From Hyphomicrobiales bacterium (GTDB taxonomy: Bacteria; Pseudomonadota; Alphaproteobacteria; Rhizobiales; Rhizobiaceae), in the NCBI GenBank assembly GCA_900472485.1, contig UCII01000002.1:310001-374000 (forward strand): DNA of 64,000 nt, read 5' to 3'. Below are positions 10,073-19,189 of this stretch, one piece after another (position 1 is the stretch's first letter; every line of letters starts with the position of its first letter). A program made the translations under genes and the position numbers. A model generated the notes under the pieces. It was not told the DNA's origin, searched no databases, and saw nothing but the letters and a program-made list of their open reading frames with translations.

Positions 10073-10756
10073 TCATCGATAGCGCAGTCCCGCTTGCGTG
10101 ACGATCACGTCCATCGGAATGTCATGAGCAAGCGGGCGGATGGTGTCGATCCTCTGCGATTCGAAGCCGACGCCGATGACCAAAGGCTTGTGCTCGAGGG
10201 CAGCAAGGGTTCTGTCGAAAAATCCGCCTCCATAACCAAGTCGGTAGCAGGCTGTATCGAAGCCGACAAGGGGCGCTATGACGATATCTGGGATTACTTC
10301 CTTGCCCTCTGCCGGCACTGGAATGTTCCATACCCCGCGTTCAAGCCGCTCTCCCGTTTTCCATGATCGGAATATCAGGGGAGTTGCCTTGGCGACAACG
10401 ACCGGCAACAGGCAATCCGCGCCGCGTGCCGCCAAGGCCACCATCCATCCTCGCAAGTCCGGCTCTCCCGAGAAGGGCCAGAACAGGCTGATATGTTTGC
10501 CGTCGATATCGGTGATAATCTGATCGAGATAGCTGGCAATCGCGCCTGTATATTCTTCTCGCTTTGCGATTGGCAGCGCCTTTCGCGCGCCGATCAGCCT
10601 CTGCCGTTCGGCCTTTCGCCACGCGAAAATATCCGAGATCCGGTTCTCATCGGGTGAAATGCCGCTATAGGCTGGGTCGACCTCGTGCAGCATGCAGGCA
10701 GGCGACGCGTATTCGCGGATTGCCTCGCCGGTTTGATGTCGATCTGATTTTGCCAT
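10073..10756 (-). CDS. fau: 5-formyltetrahydrofolate cyclo-ligase
   Basis: The product has 227 residues. The enzyme makes 5,10-methenyltetrahydrofolate from 5-formyltetrahydrofolate with ATP. The family signature is clear near residue 180 (YGGGFFDRTLA), and the N-terminal region has the basic RKALP-type segment. An N-terminal extension containing SPACMLHEVDP precedes the core domain; it is absent in E. coli YgfA and I believe it occurs in other alphaproteobacterial versions. The ATG at 10756 is used; an upstream in-frame ATG at 10798 adds 14 residues with no family similarity. It is divergent from a LysR gene. I do not see zapA or a 6S RNA beside it, the usual company of this gene in many bacteria, so it may be a second copy. 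Confidence 0.88.
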   Translation of the reverse strand: MAKSDRHQTGEAIREYASPACMLHEVDPAYSGISPDENRISDIFAWRKAERQRLIGARKALPIAKREEYTGAIASYLDQIITDIDGKHISLFWPFSGEPDLRGWMVALAARGADCLLPVVVAKATPLIFRSWKTGERLERGVWNIPVPAEGKEVIPDIVIAPLVGFDTACYRLGYGGGFFDRTLAALEHKPLVIGVGFESQRIDTIRPLAHDIPMDVIVTQAGLRYR

Positions 10757-10870
10757 CTGCCCGTCAGAACTCCATTCCCCGGCTCGATGCCGAAACATGC
10801 TTGAGCTGCGACAATGATTTTTATATAGGGAATGATAAGATAACTTAATTCCTGAATCGAGATCTTTTCG

Positions 10871-11776
10871 TTGGACCTTTCATCAATCGAGATCTTCCTT
10901 GCCGTGGCCAGCGACCGCAGCGTGACCAAGGCTGCGAAGGCCGTGGGACGGGTGCCGTCGAATGTGACGACGCGTATCCAGCAGTTGGAGGACCATCTGG
11001 GCGTCCTGCTCTTCAGCCGCGACGGCAAGAAGATGACGCTGACGAAAGAAGGCGAGACCTTTCAGGTCTACGCCAATCGACTTGCCGCGCTCGCGCTCGA
11101 GGCGCGTCAGGCGGTCAGGCCCCAGCGCCCGTCGGGTACATTGCGCCTGGGAACGATGGAAAGCACGGCAGCAAGCCGACTGCCCGCCGCACTTAGCCAG
11201 TTCAATCATATGTGGCCGGATGTATCGCTCCAGCTGACGCTTGGCGCTTCCCGCGATCTTGCTCAAGATGTTCTGCGCGATGTTCTGGACTGTGCGCTGA
11301 TCGCCCGGCCGCCAAAAGCAATGCTGGATGAAGATCCAAGTTTCGCGGCTGAACTCAAGCAGCTCGAAGCCGAACCGGTATTTGCCGAGGCTCTGCTGCT
11401 CCTGCTGCCATCCGGGCATCCACCGATCCGGTCGGCTGCCGATTTGCGCGTCGGATCGATTGCTGCCCTCGAGCCCGGATGCACTTATCGCAGGATTGCA
11501 GAAGGCTGGGTGCGCAAGTCGAGCTCTCTGCCGACGACCGAACTTGGCTCCTATCATGCCATTCTGGCCAGTGTTGCGACCGGCAGCGCAGCCGGCGTCA
11601 TGCCAAAGTCGGTTCTCGATCTCATGCACTGGCCGGCGACATCGGCGACACACCAGCTCGCCATCGTAGACACGATCCTTATCTCCCGCAAGAATGATCG
11701 CCCGAGTTCGTTCGATGCGTTTCATGAAGTTCTCGGCGCCACCAAGGGCAAGAGCTTGCCGCTCGTGCCGAACTAG
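10871..11776 (+). CDS. LysR family transcriptional regulator
   Basis: The product has 301 residues. The N-terminal helix-turn-helix reads IEIFLAVASDRSVTKAAKAVG, followed by the conserved IQQLEDHLGVLLFSR. A periplasmic-binding-like effector domain follows (about 90-295). The start is TTG at 10871; there is no ATG in front of the conserved helix. It is divergent from the cyclo-ligase and 53 nt upstream of the HPP-CBS gene in the same direction, which makes that gene a plausible target. A TTAT-N10-ATAA dyad at 10821-10838 lies in the divergent promoter region and resembles a T-N11-A LysR box. Effector unknown. Confidence 0.9.
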   Translation: MDLSSIEIFLAVASDRSVTKAAKAVGRVPSNVTTRIQQLEDHLGVLLFSRDGKKMTLTKEGETFQVYANRLAALALEARQAVRPQRPSGTLRLGTMESTAASRLPAALSQFNHMWPDVSLQLTLGASRDLAQDVLRDVLDCALIARPPKAMLDEDPSFAAELKQLEAEPVFAEALLLLLPSGHPPIRSAADLRVGSIAALEPGCTYRRIAEGWVRKSSSLPTTELGSYHAILASVATGSAAGVMPKSVLDLMHWPATSATHQLAIVDTILISRKNDRPSSFDAFHEVLGATKGKSLPLVPN

Positions 11777-11829
11777 CCCGCGTCCTGCCATTCATCCAAG
11801 GGATACCCTTCTCTAAAACTGGTTTCATC

Positions 11830-12951
11830 ATGCAGCGTCCAGAGTCCCACAAGGCGGAGGCCAGCCGGTTCCGCCTGTTTTCCCCGATACTCGCCGGAGC
11901 CACCTTGCGCGAACGGCTGATCGCATGCCTTGGTGCCTTGATCGGCATCGGCCTTACCGGAGTCATCAGCGGCTATCTCTTCGGGCAAGGGCCGCACCTT
12001 CCGCTCATCGTCGCGCCGATGGGAGCATCTGCGGTGCTGCTTTTCGCGGTTCCGGCAAGCCCGCTTGCCCAGCCTTGGTCGATTATCGGCGGCAATACCA
12101 TTTCGGCCATGATGGGTATCATCGCGGCCTATCTGATCCACGATCCGATCATTGCGATTGGTGTCGGCGTCTCGCTTGCGATCGGGGCGATGTCGTTTAC
12201 GCGATGCCTGCATCCGCCAGGGGGTGCTGCCGCCTTGACCGCCGTTCTCGGCGGCCCGGTCGTCGCCGGCTGGGGCTTCCTGTTTCCGTTCGTGCCGGTT
12301 GCCTTGAACTCCTGCATACTCGTCGGCCTCGGACTTATGTTTCACAAGCTTTCCAGGCGTAATTATCCGCATGTCGTCGCAAAGCCCGCCGAGAATACCC
12401 ATCAGACACGTGATCTGCCGCCGCCCTTGCGGGTGGGCTTTCGGGAAGAAGACGTCGATGCTGCCCTGGGCGTACTGGACGAGACCTTCGATATCGATCG
12501 TGCAGACCTCAGCCGCCTCTTGCGGCAGGTCGAATTGCAGGCAGCGGTGCGATCGCATGGGGACATAAGCTGCGCCGACATCATGTCGCGCGATGTCATT
12601 GCCATTGGTGAGGATGCCGAGCCGGATCACGCGAGACACCTTCTGCTGAAGCACAATATTCGAACATTGCCGGTCAAGGATCGGGAGGGCCGCCTGATTG
12701 GCACGGTCGGCTTGCGCGAACTCTCAGGTGGCCTCGACACCATCGCGCACGCCATATCGAAACCGGCTGTCGCCGATGCGGCCGATCCTGCTCTTTCGCT
12801 CCTGCCTGTTCTGACGGACGGACGGACGCATGCAGTCATCGTCATTGATGCCGACTGGCGCGTCCTTGGTCTGATATCGCAGACGGACCTGTTGAGCGCG
12901 ATGGCACGACTTCTACCGACTCACGATGCCCTGGCTCAGGTCGTCGCCTGA
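11830..12951 (+). CDS. HPP family integral membrane protein with C-terminal CBS domain pair
   Basis: The product has 373 residues. The first 180 form the HPP membrane domain with about four to five helices and the defining LHPPGGAAAL motif after ARRIs of small residues (FTRCLHPPGG). The C-terminal part carries two CBS units: ADIMSRDVIAI...HNIRTLPVKDREGRLIGTV, then THAVIVID...LGLISQTDLL. HPP proteins in cyanobacteria have been linked to nitrite transport, and CBS pairs bind adenosyl nucleotides, so a nucleotide-gated small-solute transporter is a reasonable guess only. It follows the LysR gene; the 53-nt gap contains a small AAGGG-ATA-CCCTT dyad. Confidence 0.88.
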   Translation: MQRPESHKAEASRFRLFSPILAGATLRERLIACLGALIGIGLTGVISGYLFGQGPHLPLIVAPMGASAVLLFAVPASPLAQPWSIIGGNTISAMMGIIAAYLIHDPIIAIGVGVSLAIGAMSFTRCLHPPGGAAALTAVLGGPVVAGWGFLFPFVPVALNSCILVGLGLMFHKLSRRNYPHVVAKPAENTHQTRDLPPPLRVGFREEDVDAALGVLDETFDIDRADLSRLLRQVELQAAVRSHGDISCADIMSRDVIAIGEDAEPDHARHLLLKHNIRTLPVKDREGRLIGTVGLRELSGGLDTIAHAISKPAVADAADPALSLLPVLTDGRTHAVIVIDADWRVLGLISQTDLLSAMARLLPTHDALAQVVA

Positions 12952-13012
12952 AACACGCGCGGAGGTTTCGACATACTTCCATCTTCGGGCGATGACAATG
13001 CTGGTCAACGAT

Positions 13013-13366
13013 CTACCGATTGGTGAGGAAGTCCATGAGCACGACAGCGTTATTGTGCTCGGTGTCTCTCGCACCATAAAGAAGTGTGGCAGTCGATTGT
13101 CCGATTTGCTCTCTAAGCTCTTCCACGGCCTTCGAATTCTTCTCGAGTTCATCCTGGTAGCGCCGGCGAAACTCATCCCATTTTTTGGGATCGTGACCGA
13201 ACCAGCGTCGCAGCTCAGCGCTTGGGGCGAGGTCTTTCAGCCAGGCGTCAATATGGGCGTCGTTCTTGCTGATGCCGCGAGGCCATAGACGGTCGACCAG
13301 GATGCGCTTGCCGTCGCCGTTACCAGCGGGTTCGTAAATTCGTTTGATGTGTAGAGGCATGTCCAT
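13013..13366 (-). CDS. DUF488 family protein (YeaO-like)
   Basis: The product has 117 residues, the full length of the YeaO-type DUF488 subgroup. Conserved blocks are RILVDRLWPRG, DAWLKDLAPS and LRRWFGHDPKKWDEFRRRY. The ATG at 13366 has GGAAAGG about 5 nt upstream; the second ATG two codons later is possible. It lies 91 nt downstream of the FAD oxidase in the same direction. The gap has a GGGGC-GGCT-GCCCC hairpin close to the ribosome site, which could affect its translation. Biochemical function is not established for the family. Confidence 0.85.
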   Translation of the reverse strand: MDMPLHIKRIYEPAGNGDGKRILVDRLWPRGISKNDAHIDAWLKDLAPSAELRRWFGHDPKKWDEFRRRYQDELEKNSKAVEELREQIGQSTATLLYGARDTEHNNAVVLMDFLTNR

Positions 13367-13457
13367 CGCCTTTCCGGGGCGGCTGCCCCTTGGCGATGAT
13401 ACCATCTGTCTGCGGAAGCTTGGCCGATAATCAAGAGATCGGCGCAGCTTTTGTATT

Positions 13458-14783
13458 TTAGAAATCAGCGACCTTGCCCCAAACGGATGAGGCGAAGCGG
13501 CTTGGATGATAGGGCGCCGGATCGACGATAGGCGCAGCACCGGTCACGATGTCGGCGATCAAATGGCCGGCGCCAGGTCCGATGCCAAAACCATGACCGG
13601 AAAATCCGGCGGCAAGGATAAAACCGGGAAGGCTCTGGATTTCACCAATGCCGGGAACACCGTCCGGCGTGCTGTCGATATAGCCCGCCCAGGCGGCCGT
13701 GATCTTCGTCTTGTGAAGCTCCGGCAGGAGTTCCAGGGCTCTCGCATGCGTCAGTTCGATCGTGGCATGGTCCGGTCTTGGATCGAGAATGCGCATATGC
13801 TCCATCGGCGTCGCTCGGTCGAGCCGCCAACGCTTCAGTGATTCATGACCGGAGCGAAAGCCTTCGAGGCCGCCGGGCGACAGGCTTTTTCGCCGCTTGA
13901 GGAACATGGGAATAAATTGCGATGAGAACCGCAATTGTTGCGGCGTCACGTCGACTCGCCCACGGCCGCTGATCGCCAGCGTATAACCGCCGTCGCCGCG
14001 ACGCGTAACCGACACGCCGCTGGTGTGCAAGGCATCGGGCAATCCTTCGGCGCCGGCCGAAACAGCCAGAATGGACGAACGAACGGAGGCCTGAGGAAAG
14101 CGGATGTCCAACTGCCGGCAGAAAGAGGAGGCCCAGGCGCCACCTGCGAGAATCGCGGTCTTGGTGCGGATCACGCCGCTTTCGGTGATCACGCCGCTGA
14201 CGCGTCCCGCTTCCGTTTCCAGGCCACGGGCAGCGCAATTCTGATGGATCGTGCCGCCGAGCTTCATGATTGCGCGTGCCACCGCCGGCGCCGCGTTGGC
14301 CGGATTGGCAGTGCCATCGGTCGGCGAGAAGACCCCGCCTTTCCAGATGCGCCCTGTGGCGCGGCCACGTTCGGTCGCAGCAGCGCCATCGAGCATATAT
14401 GTCGTGACTCCGACCGTTCTGGCGAAGTCGTGCCAGCGCGCCCAGCCGGCGATCTCCTGTTCGTCATTGCTGAGATAGAATAGGCCGCAGCGGCGGAAGC
14501 CTGTGTCTTCGCCGCTATCGGCGGCAAATCGCTCCCAGAGATCGAGGCTTTTCGTTGCGATCGGCAATTCCCGCTCGTCGCGGTTCTGCTGCCGGCACCA
14601 CCCCCAGTTGCGGCTCGATTGCTCCGCACCGATCCGGCCTTTTTCGACAAGGGCGACGCGCAGACCCGACCGAGCGAGATAATATGCGGCGAAAACGCCG
14701 ACAATGCCCCCACCGATCACGACGGCATCGGCGGACTTCGGCAATATCGGCGAGCTTTCGACAAGGCAAAGCGGTGCAGGCAT
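13458..14783 (-). CDS. FAD-dependent oxidoreductase, DAO family (D-amino acid / glycine oxidase-like)
   Basis: The product has 441 residues. The dinucleotide-binding loop is GGGIVG (24-29), followed by the ribose-binding Glu in ALVEKGRIGAEQSSRNWGWCRQQ. That RNWGWCRQQ block marks a soluble, Rhizobium-common subgroup of amino-acid or amine dehydrogenases. The C-terminal GFSGHGFGIGPGAG is the second FAD contact. The ATG at 14783 has GGAG 7 nt upstream. It is divergent from an Lrp regulator, which suggests an amino acid as substrate and inducer. Which amino acid cannot be read. Confidence 0.88.
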   Translation of the reverse strand: MPAPLCLVESSPILPKSADAVVIGGGIVGVFAAYYLARSGLRVALVEKGRIGAEQSSRNWGWCRQQNRDERELPIATKSLDLWERFAADSGEDTGFRRCGLFYLSNDEQEIAGWARWHDFARTVGVTTYMLDGAAATERGRATGRIWKGGVFSPTDGTANPANAAPAVARAIMKLGGTIHQNCAARGLETEAGRVSGVITESGVIRTKTAILAGGAWASSFCRQLDIRFPQASVRSSILAVSAGAEGLPDALHTSGVSVTRRGDGGYTLAISGRGRVDVTPQQLRFSSQFIPMFLKRRKSLSPGGLEGFRSGHESLKRWRLDRATPMEHMRILDPRPDHATIELTHARALELLPELHKTKITAAWAGYIDSTPDGVPGIGEIQSLPGFILAAGFSGHGFGIGPGAGHLIADIVTGAAPIVDPAPYHPSRFASSVWGKVADF

Positions 14784-15015
14784 TCGTGATCTCCAGGTTC
14801 GAACCAAATCTACCCCATTGCTTCGCCAGACGTTGCCGGAGATGGTCGACCTGCCAAATTTTATGCCGTGATTGATGCAGTCTATAAACTATTGTGCTTC
14901 AAAGGAGATTTGTCTTCCCGATAGACATGCTAGGGCGATGTGCTACGCTCTATTTTGCGTGATAACAGCATTTTGTGCCGTCTTTCCCCGGCACTCTTTC
15001 AATGGCGGACCTCTG

Positions 15016-15492
15016 ATGAAACTGGATCGGATCGATATCAAAATCCTCTATGAGCTTCAGAGAAACGGCCGCATCACCAATGTCGAGCTGGCGGACCTGG
15101 TGGCTCTTTCGCCCAGCCCATGCCTGATGCGCGTCAAGCGGCTGCAGGCGGAAGGATATATCGAAGGCTATTCGGCTCAGATCAACCTCGCCAAACTCGG
15201 CCAGACGCTGACCGTCTTTACCGAAATCACCCTGAAGAACCACCGGCAGATCGATTTTGCCCGCTTCCTGAACGTGGTCGAGAAAATCGACCAGGTGATC
15301 GAGTGCCATCTCGTCTCCGGCGGTTACGACTATCTCATCAAGTTCGTCACCGCCGGGATCGGCGAGTACCAGACCATCATGGAACGGCTGACCGATATGG
15401 ATATCGGCATCGACAAGTATTTCAGCTTCGTCGTGCTCAAATCACCGATCGTCAAGTCGCATATGCCGCTGACCAGCCTGTTTCCCATGTAA
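15016..15492 (+). CDS. Lrp/AsnC family transcriptional regulator
   Basis: The product has 158 residues, full Lrp length. The N-terminal helix-turn-helix is IDIKILYELQRNGRITNVELADLVALS, and the C-terminal RAM domain has the conserved effector strand VIECHLVSGGYDYLIKF. The ATG at 15016 begins at the usual Lrp position (MKLDRIDIKIL); a longer frame to 14872 adds an unrelated hydrophobic stretch. Lrp-like proteins bind amino acids. The divergent FAD oxidase is its probable target, and the 232-bp region between them its site. Confidence 0.92.
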   Translation: MKLDRIDIKILYELQRNGRITNVELADLVALSPSPCLMRVKRLQAEGYIEGYSAQINLAKLGQTLTVFTEITLKNHRQIDFARFLNVVEKIDQVIECHLVSGGYDYLIKFVTAGIGEYQTIMERLTDMDIGIDKYFSFVVLKSPIVKSHMPLTSLFPM

Positions 15493-15530
15493 CAAGCCTT
15501 CCGAGGCTAGATCGGCGGCTAGCGCCGAAT

Positions 15531-15557
15531 GATTTTAGGTCGAGTCGACCTAAAATC
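15531..15557. repeat. Perfect 27-nt palindrome
   Basis: GATTTTAGGTCGA and its exact complement flank one central base, between the convergent Lrp and ABC ATPase genes. It could form a 13-bp hairpin with A/T-rich ends, acting as a bidirectional terminator or as part of the adjacent repeat element. Confidence 0.7.
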
Positions 15558-15582
15558 TGAATCCGCTCTAGAATCAAAGAAG

Positions 15583-15634
15583 TAGAGTGTGATGTCGTCC
15601 GAAATCGCCTGACATTTTTCGGCATCACGCTCTA
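15583..15634. repeat. Rhizobial intergenic palindromic repeat
   Basis: Outer arms TAGAGTGTGATG and CATCACGCTCTA pair with one G-T mismatch, and inner CCGAAA pairs with TTTTCGG. From memory, very similar elements (TAGAGCATGATG...CATCATGCTCTA) occur many times between genes in Rhizobium genomes. The right end supplies the TAG stop codon of the minus-strand ATPase gene, so the repeat sits exactly at a gene end. Confidence 0.75.
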
Positions 15635-17293
15635 ACCATGCCCATATTCGCGCTTGAGTTCCGGATCTTGAACGAGATTGTCGAGCCAGGTCGGATCGAG
15701 CTTCGGAACCGACCCGAACAGCAGCTGCGAATAGGGGTGGCGGGGCGCATTCGCGGCTTCGCGCGTGATTTGCTCCACCTTCTTGCCGCCATACATCACG
15801 ACGATCTCGTCGCAGATTGCCTCGACGACCGAGAGATCATGGCTGATGAAGATGTAGGACAAATGCAGCTCACGCTGCAGTTCCTTGAGGAGATCGATGA
15901 TCGCAGCGGCAACGACGGTGTCGAGGGCGGAAGTGATCTCATCGCAGATGATCAGGCGCGGTTCGGCGGCAAGGGCGCGCGCGAAATTCACGCGCTGCTT
16001 CTGTCCGCCCGACAATTCCGACGGATAGCGATAGCGAAGCGCGCGGGGCAATCGCACCATGTCGAGCAGTTGATCGACTCTCGCCTCCCGGGCATTGCGA
16101 TCTATCCCGTGATAAAATGCCAAAGGCCGCTCGAGAATATCGGCGATCGACTTTGCCGGATTGAGCGCGGTGTCGGCATATTGAAAGACGATCTGCATCT
16201 CTCGCAATTGGTCGCGCGTACGCGATTTGGCGGCGCGATGCATGTCGCTGCCATTGAAGCCGATGGTGCCGGACACGGCCGGCAGTATTCCGGCGATTGC
16301 ACGCGCCAACGTCGACTTTCCACATCCGGATTCGCCGATGATGCCGAGATTTCTGCCTTTCTCCACCTCGAGGCTTACCGATTGTACCGCACAGACCGCC
16401 GGCAGGCCGTTGGGTTGGAGATCGCCATAGCCGGCAACCAGGCTGTCGATCCTCAGCACGGGCGCAATCGACCCCCTTGTTTTGCTGTCGCGGATGGCCT
16501 GCTTCGGCTCGAAGGCTGCCAACAACTCGCGCGTATAGGGATGGCTCGGCCGTGTCAGGATCGCTTCAGTCTTCGCCAATTCCTGAATTTCACCACCCTT
16601 GAGCACGGCGATGCGATCGGCGATCTGCGCCACGACCGCCAAGTCGTGGGAGACGTAAACGCCAGCAATATCACCGGCGCGAATGACGGATTTGAATGCT
16701 TTCAGCACGTCGATCTGTGTCGTTACGTCGAGCGCGGTGGTCGGTTCGTCAAAGATGACGAGCTTGGGTTCGCCGATCAGCGCCATGGCTGCGGCGAGCC
16801 GCTGCAACTGACCGCCGGAGACCTGATGCGGGTATCGTTCGCCGATCGTTTCCGGACTTGGGAGCGACAGCGCCCGGAAGAGCTCGATCGCGCGATGACG
16901 CGCTTGTTCGGGAGACATCAGCCGATGAATGCGGGTGACTTCGATCACCTGCTCCATGATCTTCGTGGCCGGGTTGAAGGCGGCGGCCGCGCTTTGCGGG
17001 ATATAGGCAACCGTCGTGCCGCGGACCTTTGCGCGCTCGCTCTCGGAGAGTGCGGCCATGTCCCGGCCGTCGACCTGGATCTTGCCGGCGGAGATACGAC
17101 AGCCCTCCCGCGCATGTCCCATGAGCGTCAGCGCAATCGTCGTCTTGCCCGAGCCGCTTTCGCCGATGAGCGCGATGATTTCGCCCTTTGCTATGTCGAA
17201 GCTGACATCCTTGATAATCTCGATGATCCGGCCGGAGTCTGTCCTGGCCTCGACTTTCAAGTTCCTGATTTCAACGAGGTTGGTCACCGTCAT
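15632..17293 (-). CDS. Peptide-type ABC transporter, fused double ATP-binding protein (DppD-DppF type)
   Basis: The product has 553 residues and joins two Opp/Dpp ATPases. The first half has Walker A GESGSGKTT, signature VSGGQLQR and Walker B LVIFDEPTTALD. The second half has GESGCGKST, LSGGQKQR and LIICDEITSALD. Each half ends with the HPYT/HPYS segment typical of oligopeptide ATPases. The ATG at 17293 overlaps the upstream permease stop as ATGA and is preceded by AGGAG. It is last in the seven-gene minus-strand operon that starts with the acetyltransferase at 24049. The substrate is unknown; an amine or peptide derivative handled by the neighbouring enzymes is inferred. Confidence 0.93.
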   Translation of the reverse strand: MTVTNLVEIRNLKVEARTDSGRIIEIIKDVSFDIAKGEIIALIGESGSGKTTIALTLMGHAREGCRISAGKIQVDGRDMAALSESERAKVRGTTVAYIPQSAAAAFNPATKIMEQVIEVTRIHRLMSPEQARHRAIELFRALSLPSPETIGERYPHQVSGGQLQRLAAAMALIGEPKLVIFDEPTTALDVTTQIDVLKAFKSVIRAGDIAGVYVSHDLAVVAQIADRIAVLKGGEIQELAKTEAILTRPSHPYTRELLAAFEPKQAIRDSKTRGSIAPVLRIDSLVAGYGDLQPNGLPAVCAVQSVSLEVEKGRNLGIIGESGCGKSTLARAIAGILPAVSGTIGFNGSDMHRAAKSRTRDQLREMQIVFQYADTALNPAKSIADILERPLAFYHGIDRNAREARVDQLLDMVRLPRALRYRYPSELSGGQKQRVNFARALAAEPRLIICDEITSALDTVVAAAIIDLLKELQRELHLSYIFISHDLSVVEAICDEIVVMYGGKKVEQITREAANAPRHPYSQLLFGSVPKLDPTWLDNLVQDPELKREYGHG

Positions 17294-18141
17294 GCGCTCC
17301 TGTCCCTGATCCTGCGTGGCAGGTTGTCGATCAGCAGGTTGACGCTGATGGTGAGGCTGGCAATGGCGAAGGAAGGCACGACCACGGCAGGGGCGGCGAA
17401 GGGCAGGCCGCCGATGTTTTCGCGGACCAGGGCTCCCCAATCGGCATAGGGCGGCTGCAGGCCGAGGCCGAGAAAGGAAAGGCCCGAGAGCAGGAGCACG
17501 ACAAAGACGAAGCGCAGGCCGAAATCCGCCAGAACCGGCCGGATAATGTTCGGCAGGATTTCGGAGGCGATGATGTAGCCCACCTTCTCGCCTCGGGTAC
17601 GCGCAACCGTGATGAAGTCCATCGTATTGATGTTGACGGCAAGGGCGCGGGCAAAGCGATAGGCGCCGGGCGTGTAGATGACGGCGAGCGTGATGATCAG
17701 GACGGGAATGGAAGATCCAACGGCGGCAACGACGACCAGGCCGAAAAGCTTGCTCGGGATCGAGTTCAGGGCGTCGAGAAACCGGCTCAGGATCGTATCG
17801 AACCATCCGCCGATGACCGCTGCCGTCATGCCAAGGGCCACGCCGCAAAAACAGCAAAGTGCCACAGCAGCCAAGGAAATGCCGACCGTGTAGCGGGCGC
17901 CCATCAGGACGCGCGAAAGCATGTCGCGGCCGAGATAGTCCGAACCGAGCCATAATTGGTCGCTTATCGGACCGAAATAGTCTGTATCGACAATGTCACC
18001 GACGGAGTAGGGGACGATATAGGGCGCGAACAGGGCGATGATCGTCCAGCCGAGAATGATGGCGAAGGCGACGACGCCAACGAGGCTGACGTTGTAACCA
18101 AACAGGGACGGAGTGCGGGGGGCCAGGCTTTTCGTGGTCAT
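17290..18141 (-). CDS. Peptide-type ABC transporter permease, DppC/OppC type
   Basis: The product has 283 residues. It has the OppC N-terminal region, with one membrane helix and then LGSDYLGRDMLSRVLMGAR, and the C-terminal binding-protein-dependent transport domain with about five helices. ARTRGEKVGYII is the EAA-type loop and LSFLGLGLQPPYADWG is highly typical of this subunit. The ATG at 18141 overlaps the DppB-type stop by ATGA. It forms the channel with the next permease. Confidence 0.93.
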   Translation of the reverse strand: MTTKSLAPRTPSLFGYNVSLVGVVAFAIILGWTIIALFAPYIVPYSVGDIVDTDYFGPISDQLWLGSDYLGRDMLSRVLMGARYTVGISLAAVALCCFCGVALGMTAAVIGGWFDTILSRFLDALNSIPSKLFGLVVVAAVGSSIPVLIITLAVIYTPGAYRFARALAVNINTMDFITVARTRGEKVGYIIASEILPNIIRPVLADFGLRFVFVVLLLSGLSFLGLGLQPPYADWGALVRENIGGLPFAAPAVVVPSFAIASLTISVNLLIDNLPRRIRDRSA

Positions 18142-19088
18142 CGCAGCCTCGGATTCGACAGGATTGCAATGATGTCGGCGGCGGTGATCAGCAGGAGATA
18201 ACCAAGGCAAAAGATCATCGCGCAGCTCTGGATCAGCGGCAGATCGCGGGTCGCGACCGCGTCCACCATCAGTTTGGCGATGCCCGGATAGTTGAAGATG
18301 GTCTCGACGATGATCACGCCGCCGACGAGATAGGAAAGCGAAAGCGCAATCGCATTGACGATCGGTCCGAGAGCATTGGGCAATGCGTGCCTGAACACCA
18401 TGCGGCTGCGTGAGGCGCCCTTGAGCAGGGCCATTTCGACATAGGGGGTCTTCAGCGTTTCGATAAGCGCTGCCCGGGTCATGCGGATCATCTGGGCCGA
18501 GATGACGAAGGTGAGCGTAATGACCGGCATGGCATAGATTTTCATGAGATCGAAGAGCGTATGGGCCTCGCTTGTCGACGACAAGGCTGGCAGCCAGCGC
18601 AGATAGACGGCAAACAGCAACACAGCCAGCGTCGCGACCATGAATTCGGGCACCGATATGACGCCGATCGAGATGACGGTTACGAGCCGGTCATAATAGG
18701 AACCGCGAAGCATGGCGGAGGTAATGCCGAGCAGCAGTGCCAGCGGCACCGAGACGAGCGTCGTTATGGCGGCGAGCTCCAACGTCGCCACCAGGCGGCC
18801 GCCGATCAGCCGCGCAACAGGCATGTTATTCGCATAGGAGATGCCGAGGTCGCCTCTCATCAGACCCAAAAGCCATCCCATGAACCGCAGGATTGCCGGC
18901 TCGTCGAGATGCATGGCCTTGCGCAAGCCCGCAACCGCCTCTGGCGTGGCCGCCTGGCCAAGCAGGATCGAAGCAGTATCTCCCGGCAGCATGCTGGTTG
19001 CGAAAAAGACGGCGAAGGACACGATCAGCAAGGAGATGATCGCAATGAAAAGCCGGTTCAGGACAAGAACGGAAACCTCGGATCTCAA
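18138..19088 (-). CDS. Peptide-type ABC transporter permease, DppB/OppB type
   Basis: The product has 316 residues. It starts with the usual membrane helix (RLFIAIISLLIVSFAVFF) and PGDTA, contains the EAA loop ALLKGASRSRMVFRHALPNA, and has six helices overall. The start is TTG at 19088 with AGGAG 9 nt upstream; no ATG precedes the first helix. It lies 101 nt downstream of the binding-protein gene. That gap contains an imperfect GC-rich stem followed by ATTTTC on the minus strand (about 19140-19175), perhaps an attenuator. Confidence 0.92.
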   Translation of the reverse strand: MRSEVSVLVLNRLFIAIISLLIVSFAVFFATSMLPGDTASILLGQAATPEAVAGLRKAMHLDEPAILRFMGWLLGLMRGDLGISYANNMPVARLIGGRLVATLELAAITTLVSVPLALLLGITSAMLRGSYYDRLVTVISIGVISVPEFMVATLAVLLFAVYLRWLPALSSTSEAHTLFDLMKIYAMPVITLTFVISAQMIRMTRAALIETLKTPYVEMALLKGASRSRMVFRHALPNALGPIVNAIALSLSYLVGGVIIVETIFNYPGIAKLMVDAVATRDLPLIQSCAMIFCLGYLLLITAADIIAILSNPRLR

Positions 19089-19189
19089 ATAAGTTGCTCC
19101 TGCGGCGTTCTAAGGAACGAATGGCATTTGCGGGACGAAAATCCCCCGAGGCGGCGCCAGCCGTCCCCGGGAGAGATGTCCAGCGGCGG

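Noticed and set aside
10757..10870. Possible 6S RNA gene next to the cyclo-ligase
   Set aside because: The gap is too short for the RNA plus promoters and shows no long closing stem with a central bubble.
15638..17449. Long plus-strand open frame opposite the fused ABC ATPase
   Set aside because: Antisense shadow; the minus strand has two complete ATPase motif sets.
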